A DNA stretch of 17,140 bases, from NCBI GenBank assembly GCA_964618405.1, contig CAZUAY010000049.1:1-17140 (forward strand), written 5' to 3'. A program made the position numbers and the translations under genes. This document shows, in pieces, positions 1-7,226 of this stretch (position 1 is its first letter; every line of letters starts with the position of its first letter). Origin of the DNA: JBBQIY01 sp964618405 (GTDB taxonomy: Bacteria; Verrucomicrobiota; Kiritimatiellia; RFP12; UBA3636). Under the pieces are notes generated by a model. It made no database searches and had not been told where the DNA came from. It saw only the letters and a program-made list of their open reading frames with translations.

Positions 1-2
1 CG

Positions 3-689
3 CTGGTGCTAGGTTTCGGACGACTGTATCTTGGCTTCGGGAACTTTACGAGTGCGATGATCACGGATCCTTTGACGCTCGAACTGGGTGAGATCCGCTC
101 GACGGCTGCCACAGCTTTTTATGAAGAGGGACCGTTTGCAGTGCGTGCAACGGTTTTCGATGGCGAGCTGGACAATGCCGATAGCATAGAGAACGCTGCC
201 GTCTGGTTCAGCTTCAGCCCAATCGACATCCTTACGCTTGGCTTCTCAGCAGTCACCGATATCGGCGAAGGTGGCTATGCCGATGACATTAACGACGTCC
301 TCGCAGAGGGCGGATCCTACGACAAGACCGCTGGCATTAGTGCCTTCATCTTTCTGGAACTTGACAAGATTTCCGTTTCGGCAGAATATCTTTGCGCCGC
401 AAGCGACATGACGCTGACCGATGCCGACGACGAGGTTTCCGACTGGCGCCCCCAAGCGTGGTTCGTCGAACTCGGCTATGCCTTCTCCGGCGACTGGAGC
501 GGTGCCCTGCGCTACGAAGGCAGCCGCAACTTCATGACCGAAGATATGCCGGTGAAGCAGTTCGGAGGCATGCTTACCTACGCCTTCAACGAGTTCGCGA
601 CGCTTTCTGCCGAATACCTTTTCGGACAGTTTGACGCCGATGTCGACGACCGTCATATCGCAACTTTGCAGCTCGCGGTGGCATTCTAA
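3..689 (+). CDS. LbtU-like outer-membrane beta-barrel porin (5' end missing)
   Basis: The frame is open to the left edge, so the start and any signal peptide lie outside the window; the GTG at 6 is not a credible start. The visible 227 residues alternate hydrophobic and polar positions as in transmembrane beta strands. The segment GNFTSAMITDPLTLELGE near the visible N-terminus resembles the conserved stretch of LbtU-type siderophore porins. The protein ends in LQLAVAF, with the terminal Phe typical of BamA-inserted outer-membrane barrels. By family knowledge it is an outer-membrane channel; transport of iron chelates is known for LbtU of Legionella, but the substrate here is inference. It converges on the pterin-synthase-like gene with about 25 bp between, and I see no terminator hairpin there. 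The adjacent Fur-family gene fits a metal-uptake setting, though it is on the opposite strand. An unrelated barrel protein remains possible. Confidence 0.7.
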   Translation: MVLGFGRLYLGFGNFTSAMITDPLTLELGEIRSTAATAFYEEGPFAVRATVFDGELDNADSIENAAVWFSFSPIDILTLGFSAVTDIGEGGYADDINDVLAEGGSYDKTAGISAFIFLELDKISVSAEYLCAASDMTLTDADDEVSDWRPQAWFVELGYAFSGDWSGALRYEGSRNFMTEDMPVKQFGGMLTYAFNEFATLSAEYLFGQFDADVDDRHIATLQLAVAF

Positions 690-714
690 CGCTACCTATA
701 GATCGCTGTCTCTT

Positions 715-1197
715 CTAGAACTTCATCGAAGCCGCGTTGTCACCAGAGGTGAACGTCATCTTCTTGATATTCAACTTATCCTTCAGCAATGCGTAGAAGA
801 CCTCGAGGAGGTTTTCGCAAGTCGCGACCTTCTTCACGACGACAAGACGGCACTCGGGGTAGGCCTTTGCCAACTCGGTGTCGAACGCCTTGCCGACCAT
901 CGTGTTCGTCGGAGCACCGTTACGGATGCCTTGCTTTTCATACGTGTCGAGAATGCCGGCCAACAGACCATCTTCCTTTTGCAGGATGAGGGCATGGTCG
1001 AAATTCTTCAGGGTTTCCCAAGCGATGTGCTTGATGCTATTGCAGGGATAGACGAATCCCGTGCGGGCATCAACATCTCCTTCGACTTCGATGGTCAAGC
1101 CACCGGTGTGGCCATGAAGGTACTGGGCCTCTCCCTCGTAATTCAAGAAGCGGTGGGCGTATTGGAGGCTAAGTTTTGTAATGGATCTCGTTTTCAT
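715..1197 (-). CDS. 6-pyruvoyl-tetrahydropterin synthase / QueD-like protein lacking the usual catalytic Cys
   Basis: A 160-residue protein of the PTPS/QueD (T-fold) family. The three zinc-binding histidines are visible: H15 in QYAHRF and H28/H30 in LHGH. The FDH motif with H68 (part of the catalytic dyad in the family) is also present, as is a Glu in ATCENL near the C-terminus. Family members convert 7,8-dihydroneopterin triphosphate to 6-pyruvoyl-tetrahydropterin or, as QueD, to 6-carboxy-tetrahydropterin for queuosine/7-deazaguanine synthesis. In E. coli QueD the catalytic Cys lies four residues before the first His of LHGH; here that position is Ala24, preceded by Glu23. The QueD C-terminal VKET segment is replaced by FTSGDN. 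The reaction is therefore uncertain and could be a divergent PTPS activity. The gene starts 28 bp after the Fur-family gene on the same strand, so the two are probably co-transcribed. No queC, queE or folE is in the window. Confidence 0.85.
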   Translation of the reverse strand: MKTRSITKLSLQYAHRFLNYEGEAQYLHGHTGGLTIEVEGDVDARTGFVYPCNSIKHIAWETLKNFDHALILQKEDGLLAGILDTYEKQGIRNGAPTNTMVGKAFDTELAKAYPECRLVVVKKVATCENLLEVFYALLKDKLNIKKMTFTSGDNAASMKF

Positions 1198-1225
1198 GAA
1201 CGGCTTTCTTTTGTTGTTCGTTGGG

Positions 1226-1675
1226 TTATGGGTTGTTGGTTGGTTTATTTTTGCACGGCGAACAGATTCCTGTAACTCTCAACTCCAGATGATCAACATC
1301 TCCAGAGAAGGCGTTTTGCGGTATTGCAACCGTCTTAGGCAGCACGAAATCTTGAATGATCCCACATTGGGTGCAGATGAAATGCCCATGCGGTCCAGTC
1401 TGACCATCATAGCGTGCACTCTCAATGTGATCGAGCCGATGAATGATCCCGCAAGAGGCAAACTCATTCAAAATCCGGTAAATGCTTTCACGCGTGATGG
1501 AAGGCATACTTAATTTGACATGACTCCACACCACGTCTACAGTTGGATGCGTGTAATTCTCATAGACAAAATCGTAAACAGACAATCGCTGTGAAGTACA
1601 CTTCCAGCCCTGTTGACCACAAATTTTTAAAAAACGTTGATGGGTTTCTTGTTTCATTATTTTAACTTCAATCAT
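1226..1675 (-). CDS. Fur-family metal-dependent transcriptional regulator (Fur/PerR/Zur type)
   Basis: A winged-helix Fur-family repressor of 149 residues with the chosen start. N-terminal DNA-binding features: TSQR (28-30), HPTVD (43-47) and ITRESIYRILNEF (recognition helix, about 60-72). C-terminal dimerisation and metal-binding features: HGHFICTQCG (His96, His98, Cys101, Cys104) and ICSPC (Cys138, Cys141), giving the two CxxC pairs of a structural zinc site. Such proteins repress target genes when loaded with Fe, Mn, Zn or peroxide-sensing Fe; which metal cannot be told from sequence alone. The start at 1675 is preferred because AGAGAAG lies 5 nt upstream of its ATG. The longer frame starting at 1708 would begin inside the promoter, upstream of the predicted transcription start. 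Pairing with a QueD-like gene hints at Zur, since Zur regulons are known to include paralogues of zinc enzymes such as QueD2; this is inference. Confidence 0.92.
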   Translation of the reverse strand: MIEVKIMKQETHQRFLKICGQQGWKCTSQRLSVYDFVYENYTHPTVDVVWSHVKLSMPSITRESIYRILNEFASCGIIHRLDHIESARYDGQTGPHGHFICTQCGIIQDFVLPKTVAIPQNAFSGDVDHLELRVTGICSPCKNKPTNNP

Positions 1676-1680
1676 CAAAT

Positions 1681-1687
1681 CTTCTCT
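1681..1687 (-). promoter_or_regulatory. Ribosome binding site deciding the fur-like start
   Basis: On the minus strand this reads AGAGAAG, 5 nt before the ATG at 1675. It lies downstream of the predicted transcription start (about 1692). It therefore supports the ATG at 1675 over the upstream ATG at 1708, which sits within the promoter, and over the ATG at 1657. Confidence 0.55.
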
Positions 1688-1698
1688 TGATGTAAACA

Positions 1699-1727
1699 AA
1701 TATAACATTTATTTATTGACTAGTCAA
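1699..1727 (-). promoter_or_regulatory. Sigma70-type promoter of the fur-like / queD-like operon
   Basis: On the minus strand, TTGACT (1722-1727) and TATATT (1699-1704) are separated by exactly 17 bp. Each hexamer has one mismatch to consensus. The predicted start of transcription is near 1692, leaving a leader of about 17 nt that contains the AGAGAAG ribosome binding site. Confidence 0.7.
1716..1727. promoter_or_regulatory. 12-bp palindrome overlapping the -35 box, candidate operator
   Basis: TTGACTAGTCAA is a perfect 12-bp palindrome that includes the -35 hexamer of the fur-like operon. A dimeric regulator bound here would block RNA polymerase. Autoregulation by the adjacent Fur-family protein is a natural inference. 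However, the site does not match the classical E. coli Fur, PerR or Zur box sequences I know, and Fur-family sites are often longer. Confidence 0.4.
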
Positions 1728-1939
1728 CACTTTTGCGACACCTTCAACGCAAAGGGCGCGACGGGGGACGGATTACACGAGAAGAGCAATAAGGACAAGA
1801 AGTTTTGGTGATCTCTGGCTAATGGCTAAGCACCACTCTCGCCACCCACTTCCAGCTTTCCTGAATTCCAGATTAAATCCTCCCACCCATACGAACACAC
1901 AAAGTTATCCCCTCGTTTTCCCACCACGAAGCTAAGAAG
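1728..1939. other. Intergenic region between divergent operons, no gene seen
   Basis: I see no convincing coding region here. TGGCTAATGGCTAA at 1816-1829 is a direct repeat of a 7-bp unit, resembling the 7-bp arrays of the composite repeat at 9068-9387. The stretch CGGATTACA near 1770 faintly resembles the arm of that repeat's stem-loops. Both may be remnants of a decayed copy, but either could be chance. Confidence 0.3.
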
Positions 1940-1968
1940 TTGACCCACACCTCCATTTCACTTATTAT
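1940..1968 (+). promoter_or_regulatory. Sigma70-type promoter of the vanZ-like / fkp / peptidase operon
   Basis: TTGACC (1940-1945) and TATTAT (1963-1968) are 17 bp apart, each with one mismatch to consensus. The predicted transcription start is near 1975, about 31 nt before the ATG at 2006. That spacing favours the ATG over the TTG at 1988. Confidence 0.65.
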
Positions 1969-2005
1969 CTAGCACCTTCATAACAACTTGCCCTCACGAC
2001 TCAAC

Positions 2006-2425
2006 ATGACTATACTCGATCGTCTCAACACCTTGTCGGCCCGTTATCTCCTTTTCATCGTGTGCCTGACACTCATTGCTTACGTCTCGCTACTTCCTTG
2101 CGTCATTGTGGAGTCGGACATCCCCAAGTCAATTCAGGCTTACGACATCCCGTTCCATTTTTTGATCTATTTTGTTCTAACCTTCACGGCACTTCGCGCG
2201 TTCACCAAGACGAACGCTTCAGCGCGAAATCGTATCAACCTTTTCTTGTTATGTAGCGCTATCGGCGCTTTGCTGGAAATCATGCAAGCCACTGTTCCGG
2301 GAATTAACCGAAGCTGCACCGTCAGTGATTTTCTTTCCAACACAGCGGGAGCCGGGCTTGCTGCCGCGATCATCCCAGCTAAAATACTCATTACGAAAAC
2401 CAAGACACTCTCCTTCAGATCATGA
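2006..2425 (+). CDS. VanZ-like small membrane protein
   Basis: A 139-residue integral membrane protein with about four hydrophobic segments (near residues 13-30, 45-65, 77-90 and 105-125). VanZ-family signatures are visible: YDIPFHFLIYFVL in the second helix region, then LLEIMQ and the pattern R-x5-DFLSNTAGAGLA towards the end. VanZ proteins are small inner-membrane proteins; the founding member gives low-level teicoplanin resistance, but most relatives have no known biochemical role and occur beside cell-envelope and polysaccharide genes. The reading frame also offers a TTG at 1988, but the ATG at 2006 fits the predicted transcription start better; neither has a clear Shine-Dalgarno. The stop codon overlaps the fkp start as ATGA (2422-2425), implying translational coupling and perhaps a shared envelope or polysaccharide role. 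Confidence 0.8.
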   Translation: MTILDRLNTLSARYLLFIVCLTLIAYVSLLPCVIVESDIPKSIQAYDIPFHFLIYFVLTFTALRAFTKTNASARNRINLFLLCSAIGALLEIMQATVPGINRSCTVSDFLSNTAGAGLAAAIIPAKILITKTKTLSFRS

Positions 2426-5283
2426 GAACAGAAACGATCCTTTCCTTTCCGCCTGCGGCGGCACGTGCCTGGGGAACAGGCTTGACCTCAGCTTCATTCG
2501 TGGCATCCGATCCTCCAGGACATCAACTCGGCTCAGGTGGAGGAACCGCTAACATCATCGTCGAGGCCTGGAAAGCGTCTCAATCTGGCCTCTCCTTCTT
2601 GGACTGGTTGCGGTCATCGCGAAAACTGATCATCCACGGTAGTGGACAAAGCCGCCGCCTTCCCGCTTACGCGGCCGAAGGCAAGATTATGCTACCGGTC
2701 CCGCGACTTGCCTCCATCACGGGGCAGGCTTTTAACCAAACCTTGCTTGATCTTCAGCAATCTGATTACACGCATTTGCTCCGTCACGCCCCGAGTCGCT
2801 ACTGCATCATCGTTGCTTGCGGTGACGTGCTCATCCGTGAAGAACATGCGCTTCCCATTTTTCCAGAAGCGGATGTCCTCATTGCTGGCATTCCGGCATC
2901 TCCCGAAGAGGCGCGAAACCACGGTGTCATGTTCTGTCAATCCGAACGTCCAAAGGATCTTGAATTCTTTCTCCAGAAGCCAAGTGCAGAACGCATTTCG
3001 GAGCTCTCGGGCAAGTTCAACTATTACCTTGATACCGGCATTTGGTTTCTAAGCGAAAAAGCCATTGAGGTCTTGCTGTCAAAATGCGGATGGAACTGCG
3101 AGAGCGAAACCTTCGAGAATGGAATTTCAGATGCCTACGAATTATTCGACAGTTTCGGTCCTGCTTTGGGCAACGCTCCATTCCAATCGGATGTTGCTAT
3201 TGAAAGCTTGACCAGTGCCGTGCTCCCGCTTCCTAGAGGTAGATTTTACCACTTTGGAAGCAACAGCAGCGTTTTCAATTCAATAGCCCAGCTTTCGCAT
3301 CCCGCGGAATCGCGACGCTCATTCGGGCATGCCGCCAAGGATCCGTCGCATAACCGCTTTATTCTGCATGCAAATGCTGTTGTGGCAGAGTCTGTTCACC
3401 CCCTCTGGGTCGAGAACTCAACAGTTCCCGCCACCTGGAAGCTCAGTGCCGAGCATGTCATCACCGGTGTCCCCACAAACAAGTGGACGCTTGAACTTCC
3501 GCGCGGTGCCTGCCTCGATATGGTGAACATGCAAGACATGACTGGGCACGTATTGCGCACTTACGGCTTCAACGACGTCTTCAAAGGTGCGGTGTCGGAC
3601 TCTACCACGAAGTGGTTTGGGGCTTCTGCTACCGTTTGGTTTTCAACGCGCGGCATTTCACTTGAGGAAGCGGGTATCGCCCCTGATACGGACATTCAAA
3701 ATGCACGTCTATTTCCAGTTGTTGACGTAGGCGATGTACGCACACCACAGCTCCTACAGTGGATGGTGGCCCCGACTGCTTCGGCAGAAATGCGCGCTTA
3801 TTGGTTATCGGTCCCACGTGTTTCGGCAACCGACATTGTGCAAAATGCCGATCTGGCAGGACGGATTCAGCAACGGGCAAAGCACATTCGACATAACATC
3901 CAAAATCTCTCTGAAGAAAAATGGACCGAGTGCTGTCTACACCTCGATCTCGAAGCCATGGCCACACTGGTGAATGACCTTGACGTCACGTTCACCCCTA
4001 AAAAGCCAACGGGTGATGAGCAACCCCTCGCTTTTGTGCATGACGCCATGTTCCGATCACGACTGAAGGACGGCTTGCAAATGTATCGGGACGAGGCTTT
4101 TGCCTCACTCAGGCGCATCTTAGTAGAGGACATGACCCTGCGCCCTGTCAAGCCGGCTCGCAACATCCTGGAAGATCAGATCGTTTGGGGGCGCTCACCC
4201 GCGAGGCTTGACTTAGCGGGAGGCTGGTCTGACACACCGCCCTATTGCATCGAACACGGCGGGCGTGTCGTCAACATGGCCGTCGATCTGAATGGGCAGC
4301 CACCCATTCAGGCGTTTGCACGTCTTTGCGATACGCCGCACATCGTTTTGCACAGCATCGACCTCGGCATTTCGGAATCGATCACAACTTATGAGGAGCT
4401 AATCAAACCCTCAGATCTCGGAGGCTTTAGCATTGCACGGGCTGCGCTACGGCTTGCTGGATTTGACCCGAAGTTCCACGGGGCAGGCGGAGCAAAAACA
4501 CTCAAGCAGCAGTTGGTTTCTGAATTCGGTGGTGGCATCGAACTCTCGATGCTTGTCGCCATTCCGAAGGGCTCGGGACTTGGCACGAGCAGTATTTTAG
4601 CGGCCACCATTCTTGGCGTTCTTGGCGAGATTTGCAGCCACAACTGGGCCGACCGAGATCTCTTCGCTCGGACGACAGTCCTCGAACAAATTCTTACGAC
4701 CGGTGGTGGCTGGCAAGATCAAGTAGGCGGCATCACGGCTGGCGTCAAGCTGGTCACGACGCACGCTGAAATTTCTCAGTCACACGACATCCGCTGGTTG
4801 CCCGAAAAAACATTGCAAGACGACATTGTCGCCGGAAAAATACTGCTCTATTACACTGGAATTACACGCCTCGCACGCAATATTTTGAGTGAGATCGTGC
4901 AAAACATCTTCCTCAACAATCGAAAAACAATCGCCACCATTGAGGACATCGCTTATAATGCAGATTTTGCAGCCGATGCAATTCAGCGGAATGATCCGGT
5001 GACGCTCCGGGAGGCGATTCGCCGGAGCTGGGAACTCAACGGCACTCTTGACAGCGGCACCTGTCCACCTGAAGTAAAAGCCATTATAAGTCGCATCGAA
5101 CCCTATGCCCCCGCCTTCAAACTGATCGGGGCTGGTGGCGGTGGCTATATTATCATTTTCGCACCTGATGTTGGGGCAGCGGCGGCAATTCAAGAGAATC
5201 TACGCAAAAACCCGCCAAATCCTCGGGCGCGATTTGTCTCGATGGCACTTTCGCAGACAGGCATGCAGATTACCAGAAGCTAA
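2422..5283 (+). CDS. fkp: Bifunctional L-fucokinase / GDP-L-fucose pyrophosphorylase (Fkp)
   Basis: A 953-residue cytoplasmic enzyme, close to the length of Bacteroides fragilis Fkp (about 949). The N-terminal half is the pyrophosphorylase: GTGLTSASFVASDPPG and LGSGGGTANI (about residues 16-45), then the nucleotide-binding HGSGQSRRLPAY (about 72-83). The C-terminal part is a GHMP kinase: GRSPARLDLAGGWSDTPP (about 590-607), the phosphate-binding PKGSGLGTSSI (about 715-725), TTGGGWQDQVGG (about 757-768) and IGAGGGGY (about 903-910). By family knowledge it phosphorylates salvaged L-fucose with ATP to fucose-1-phosphate, then uses GTP to make GDP-L-fucose, the donor for fucosylated surface glycans. 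All motifs look intact. Its start overlaps the vanZ-like stop, and the next gene begins 6 bp after its stop. No fucosyltransferase or fucose permease is in the window. Confidence 0.95.
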   Translation: MRTETILSFPPAAARAWGTGLTSASFVASDPPGHQLGSGGGTANIIVEAWKASQSGLSFLDWLRSSRKLIIHGSGQSRRLPAYAAEGKIMLPVPRLASITGQAFNQTLLDLQQSDYTHLLRHAPSRYCIIVACGDVLIREEHALPIFPEADVLIAGIPASPEEARNHGVMFCQSERPKDLEFFLQKPSAERISELSGKFNYYLDTGIWFLSEKAIEVLLSKCGWNCESETFENGISDAYELFDSFGPALGNAPFQSDVAIESLTSAVLPLPRGRFYHFGSNSSVFNSIAQLSHPAESRRSFGHAAKDPSHNRFILHANAVVAESVHPLWVENSTVPATWKLSAEHVITGVPTNKWTLELPRGACLDMVNMQDMTGHVLRTYGFNDVFKGAVSDSTTKWFGASATVWFSTRGISLEEAGIAPDTDIQNARLFPVVDVGDVRTPQLLQWMVAPTASAEMRAYWLSVPRVSATDIVQNADLAGRIQQRAKHIRHNIQNLSEEKWTECCLHLDLEAMATLVNDLDVTFTPKKPTGDEQPLAFVHDAMFRSRLKDGLQMYRDEAFASLRRILVEDMTLRPVKPARNILEDQIVWGRSPARLDLAGGWSDTPPYCIEHGGRVVNMAVDLNGQPPIQAFARLCDTPHIVLHSIDLGISESITTYEELIKPSDLGGFSIARAALRLAGFDPKFHGAGGAKTLKQQLVSEFGGGIELSMLVAIPKGSGLGTSSILAATILGVLGEICSHNWADRDLFARTTVLEQILTTGGGWQDQVGGITAGVKLVTTHAEISQSHDIRWLPEKTLQDDIVAGKILLYYTGITRLARNILSEIVQNIFLNNRKTIATIEDIAYNADFAADAIQRNDPVTLREAIRRSWELNGTLDSGTCPPEVKAIISRIEPYAPAFKLIGAGGGGYIIIFAPDVGAAAAIQENLRKNPPNPRARFVSMALSQTGMQITRS

Positions 5284-5289
5284 GTAACC

Positions 5290-6039
5290 ATGCAGATACC
5301 GACACGAGCTGCCATCGCCTCCTTGCTACTCCTGCATGCCCTGCATTCCGAAGCACGACTTTTCAAATCCGATTCTGGAGATCATCGCCTCGTTGGCATC
5401 GTCATGGAGCAGCAGATTGGACGGGGTTATTGCGCACCCGCAACCATGGCAAGTGTTTTCAACTACCACGGGATTAAGAGCGACCAAAAAACAATTGCTC
5501 AGGACGTCGGTTGCTCGGATGACTCTGGCACGGACGTTGAGGCCATGCTCGACGTCATCTCTCGCTCTTGCTCAGAATACGGGCTGACGATCGATAGGAT
5601 CATCGGATTTGATTACCTACGCTACAAACGCATCATTGTTCAGTACAACACATTCGCAAAAAAGCGTGGCGTGAAAAAACTTTGGTTCTCCGATTCTGGA
5701 GTCTTGGATCTTTCGAGGACATTTTCGAGCGCGAATCTCGATATTCTAAAGAAGACGGCATCCCAGCGAGACGTGGATACCTTCATCCGGTCCGTCCGAC
5801 AACGCATTGATGCGAATACACCACTCATCTGGGGTGTTGTACTCGGCATCGCACCGGAGCCCGAACTGTCGCCCTACAGCAAAGGCGGTCACCTCCGCCT
5901 CATCATCGGCTATAACGATAAAGCTCAAGAAATACTTTTTTCGGATCCTTGGGGGATAGGGCATGAATTAAAGCGAATGAAAATCGAAGAGGCTTACGCC
6001 ATCACGATGTCACTTCACGCGCTTCGAAAGATCCCATAA
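5290..6039 (+). CDS. Exported C39-like (papain-fold) cysteine peptidase
   Basis: A 249-residue protein. An N-terminal hydrophobic stretch (about residues 7-20) followed by SEAR looks like a signal peptide, so the protein is probably periplasmic or secreted. The mature part carries the order expected of peptidase family C39: QQIGRGYCAPATM with nucleophile Cys48 and Gln42 placed six residues before it (oxyanion position), GGHLRLIIGY with His201, and FSDPWG with Asp219. C39 domains are best known for cleaving double-glycine leaders of bacteriocins inside ABC exporters. Free-standing exported versions like this one have mostly unknown substrates. The gene follows fkp after 6 bp and belongs to that operon, so processing of an envelope protein is a reasonable guess. 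I see no double-glycine precursor or ABC exporter nearby. The family call is good and the substrate unknown. Confidence 0.82.
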   Translation: MQIPTRAAIASLLLLHALHSEARLFKSDSGDHRLVGIVMEQQIGRGYCAPATMASVFNYHGIKSDQKTIAQDVGCSDDSGTDVEAMLDVISRSCSEYGLTIDRIIGFDYLRYKRIIVQYNTFAKKRGVKKLWFSDSGVLDLSRTFSSANLDILKKTASQRDVDTFIRSVRQRIDANTPLIWGVVLGIAPEPELSPYSKGGHLRLIIGYNDKAQEILFSDPWGIGHELKRMKIEEAYAITMSLHALRKIP

Positions 6040-6091
6040 GGGGACAATCGCGGATCCTGATAAGGCGCTTGTATTCCGCTCTCGTCGCCCA

Positions 6092-7162
6092 CTATCCAAT
6101 CACCGTGCTGAGTTTAAATATCGGAAGGAACATCGCCACGACGATGCCACCGATCACGACACCTAAAAAGACCATCAAGAAAGGTTCCATCAGCGACGTC
6201 AAGGTTGAGAGCATCGCCTCAACCTCATCATCATAAGAATCTGCAACACTTTCCAACATCTCATCGATACGCCCAGACTTCTCTCCGGCGGCGATCATGC
6301 GCACCATCAAAACAGGCAAGCAGGCCTTACCTTCGAGAGACGAACTCAGCGTATTTCCTTGTTCGATGCCGTGCCGAGCAGAAAGCAACGCGCGCTCCAT
6401 GACCTTGTTGCCCATCGCTTGAGCAACAATTTGAAGTGCATCAAGAATCGGCACACCGCTGGCAAGCATTTGGGCGAAAAGCCGACAGAACCGAGCAACG
6501 GAGACTTTTTGAACCAATTCTCCAAAGACAGGGAGTTTCAAAAGAAAAGAATCGACCTTATACTGACCGGCTTCGGTAGCGTGCCATTTTTTATAGAGCA
6601 CAACCCCCACGACAATGATCGGAATGATGATGTAGTAAAAGTCTTGAACAAACTTGCTGATGTTCACCAGAAACTGAGTCGGTGCCGGTAGATCAGAACC
6701 AAATCCGCTGAACATCTCGGCAAAAACTGGTACAACAAAAGTAATGAGACCGCCAGCAATAATGAGGGCGATTGAAAGGATAACAACGGGATAGGTCATC
6801 GCAGACTTAACCTTACGCACCAAGCGGGCGGAAGAATCGAGCATCGCAGCCAAACGGCGCAGAACGGGTGCAAATTGTCCGCTCTCCTCTCCAGCAGCGA
6901 CCATATTGACGTACATGGAGTCAAAAACTTGCGGAAATATCGATAGACCTACAGAAAATGGTTCACCGCTCTCGATGACATCTCGAATCCTCCGCAAGAC
7001 CTTCCTAAAGTTAGGATTGGTGCACTGCTCTTCAAGCGTCGCCATGGCTGCGAGGATAGACATACCCGCATTCAACATACTCGACATTTGACGGGTAAAT
7101 GGAATTAGCTCCTTTTTTTTGATTGCGCTAACACCTGAAACTTTGGCTACACTTTTTGCCAT
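6092..7162 (-). CDS. Type IV pilus / type II secretion inner-membrane platform protein (PilC/GspF family)
   Basis: A 356-residue polytopic membrane protein with the two repeated T2SSF domains of the family (about residues 22-145 and 225-347). The repeats show as FTRQMSSMLNAGMSILAAM with VAAGEESGQ, and FCRLFAQMLASGVPILDAL with IAAGEKSGR. Three membrane segments are clear: around 122-150, 173-192 and 325-347. PilC/GspF forms the inner-membrane platform that couples the PilB/GspE ATPase to pilin or pseudopilin assembly. AAGGA (minus strand, 7169-7173) sits 6 nt before the ATG. The gene lies 64 bp downstream of the ATPase gene on the same strand and is presumably co-transcribed from the sigma54-type promoter near 9031-9047. 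Sequence alone does not separate a pilus from a type II secretion system; no pilins are in the window. Confidence 0.94.
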   Translation of the reverse strand: MAKSVAKVSGVSAIKKKELIPFTRQMSSMLNAGMSILAAMATLEEQCTNPNFRKVLRRIRDVIESGEPFSVGLSIFPQVFDSMYVNMVAAGEESGQFAPVLRRLAAMLDSSARLVRKVKSAMTYPVVILSIALIIAGGLITFVVPVFAEMFSGFGSDLPAPTQFLVNISKFVQDFYYIIIPIIVVGVVLYKKWHATEAGQYKVDSFLLKLPVFGELVQKVSVARFCRLFAQMLASGVPILDALQIVAQAMGNKVMERALLSARHGIEQGNTLSSSLEGKACLPVLMVRMIAAGEKSGRIDEMLESVADSYDDEVEAMLSTLTSLMEPFLMVFLGVVIGGIVVAMFLPIFKLSTVIG

Positions 7163-7226
7163 AATAAATCCTTATTGGGGCTGAACAGAGCACAGAAAGA
7201 ACACACTCTCGGCGCCGCTATTCGCA

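Noticed and set aside
631..1275. 214-residue open frame on the plus strand
   Set aside because: It lies antisense to the PTPS-like gene, which has clear family motifs; the plus-strand translation shows none.
1676..1708. Longer N-terminus for the Fur-family protein (start at 1708)
   Set aside because: That ATG lies between the -35 and -10 boxes of a strong promoter and could not be in the transcript; the extra residues are not family-like.
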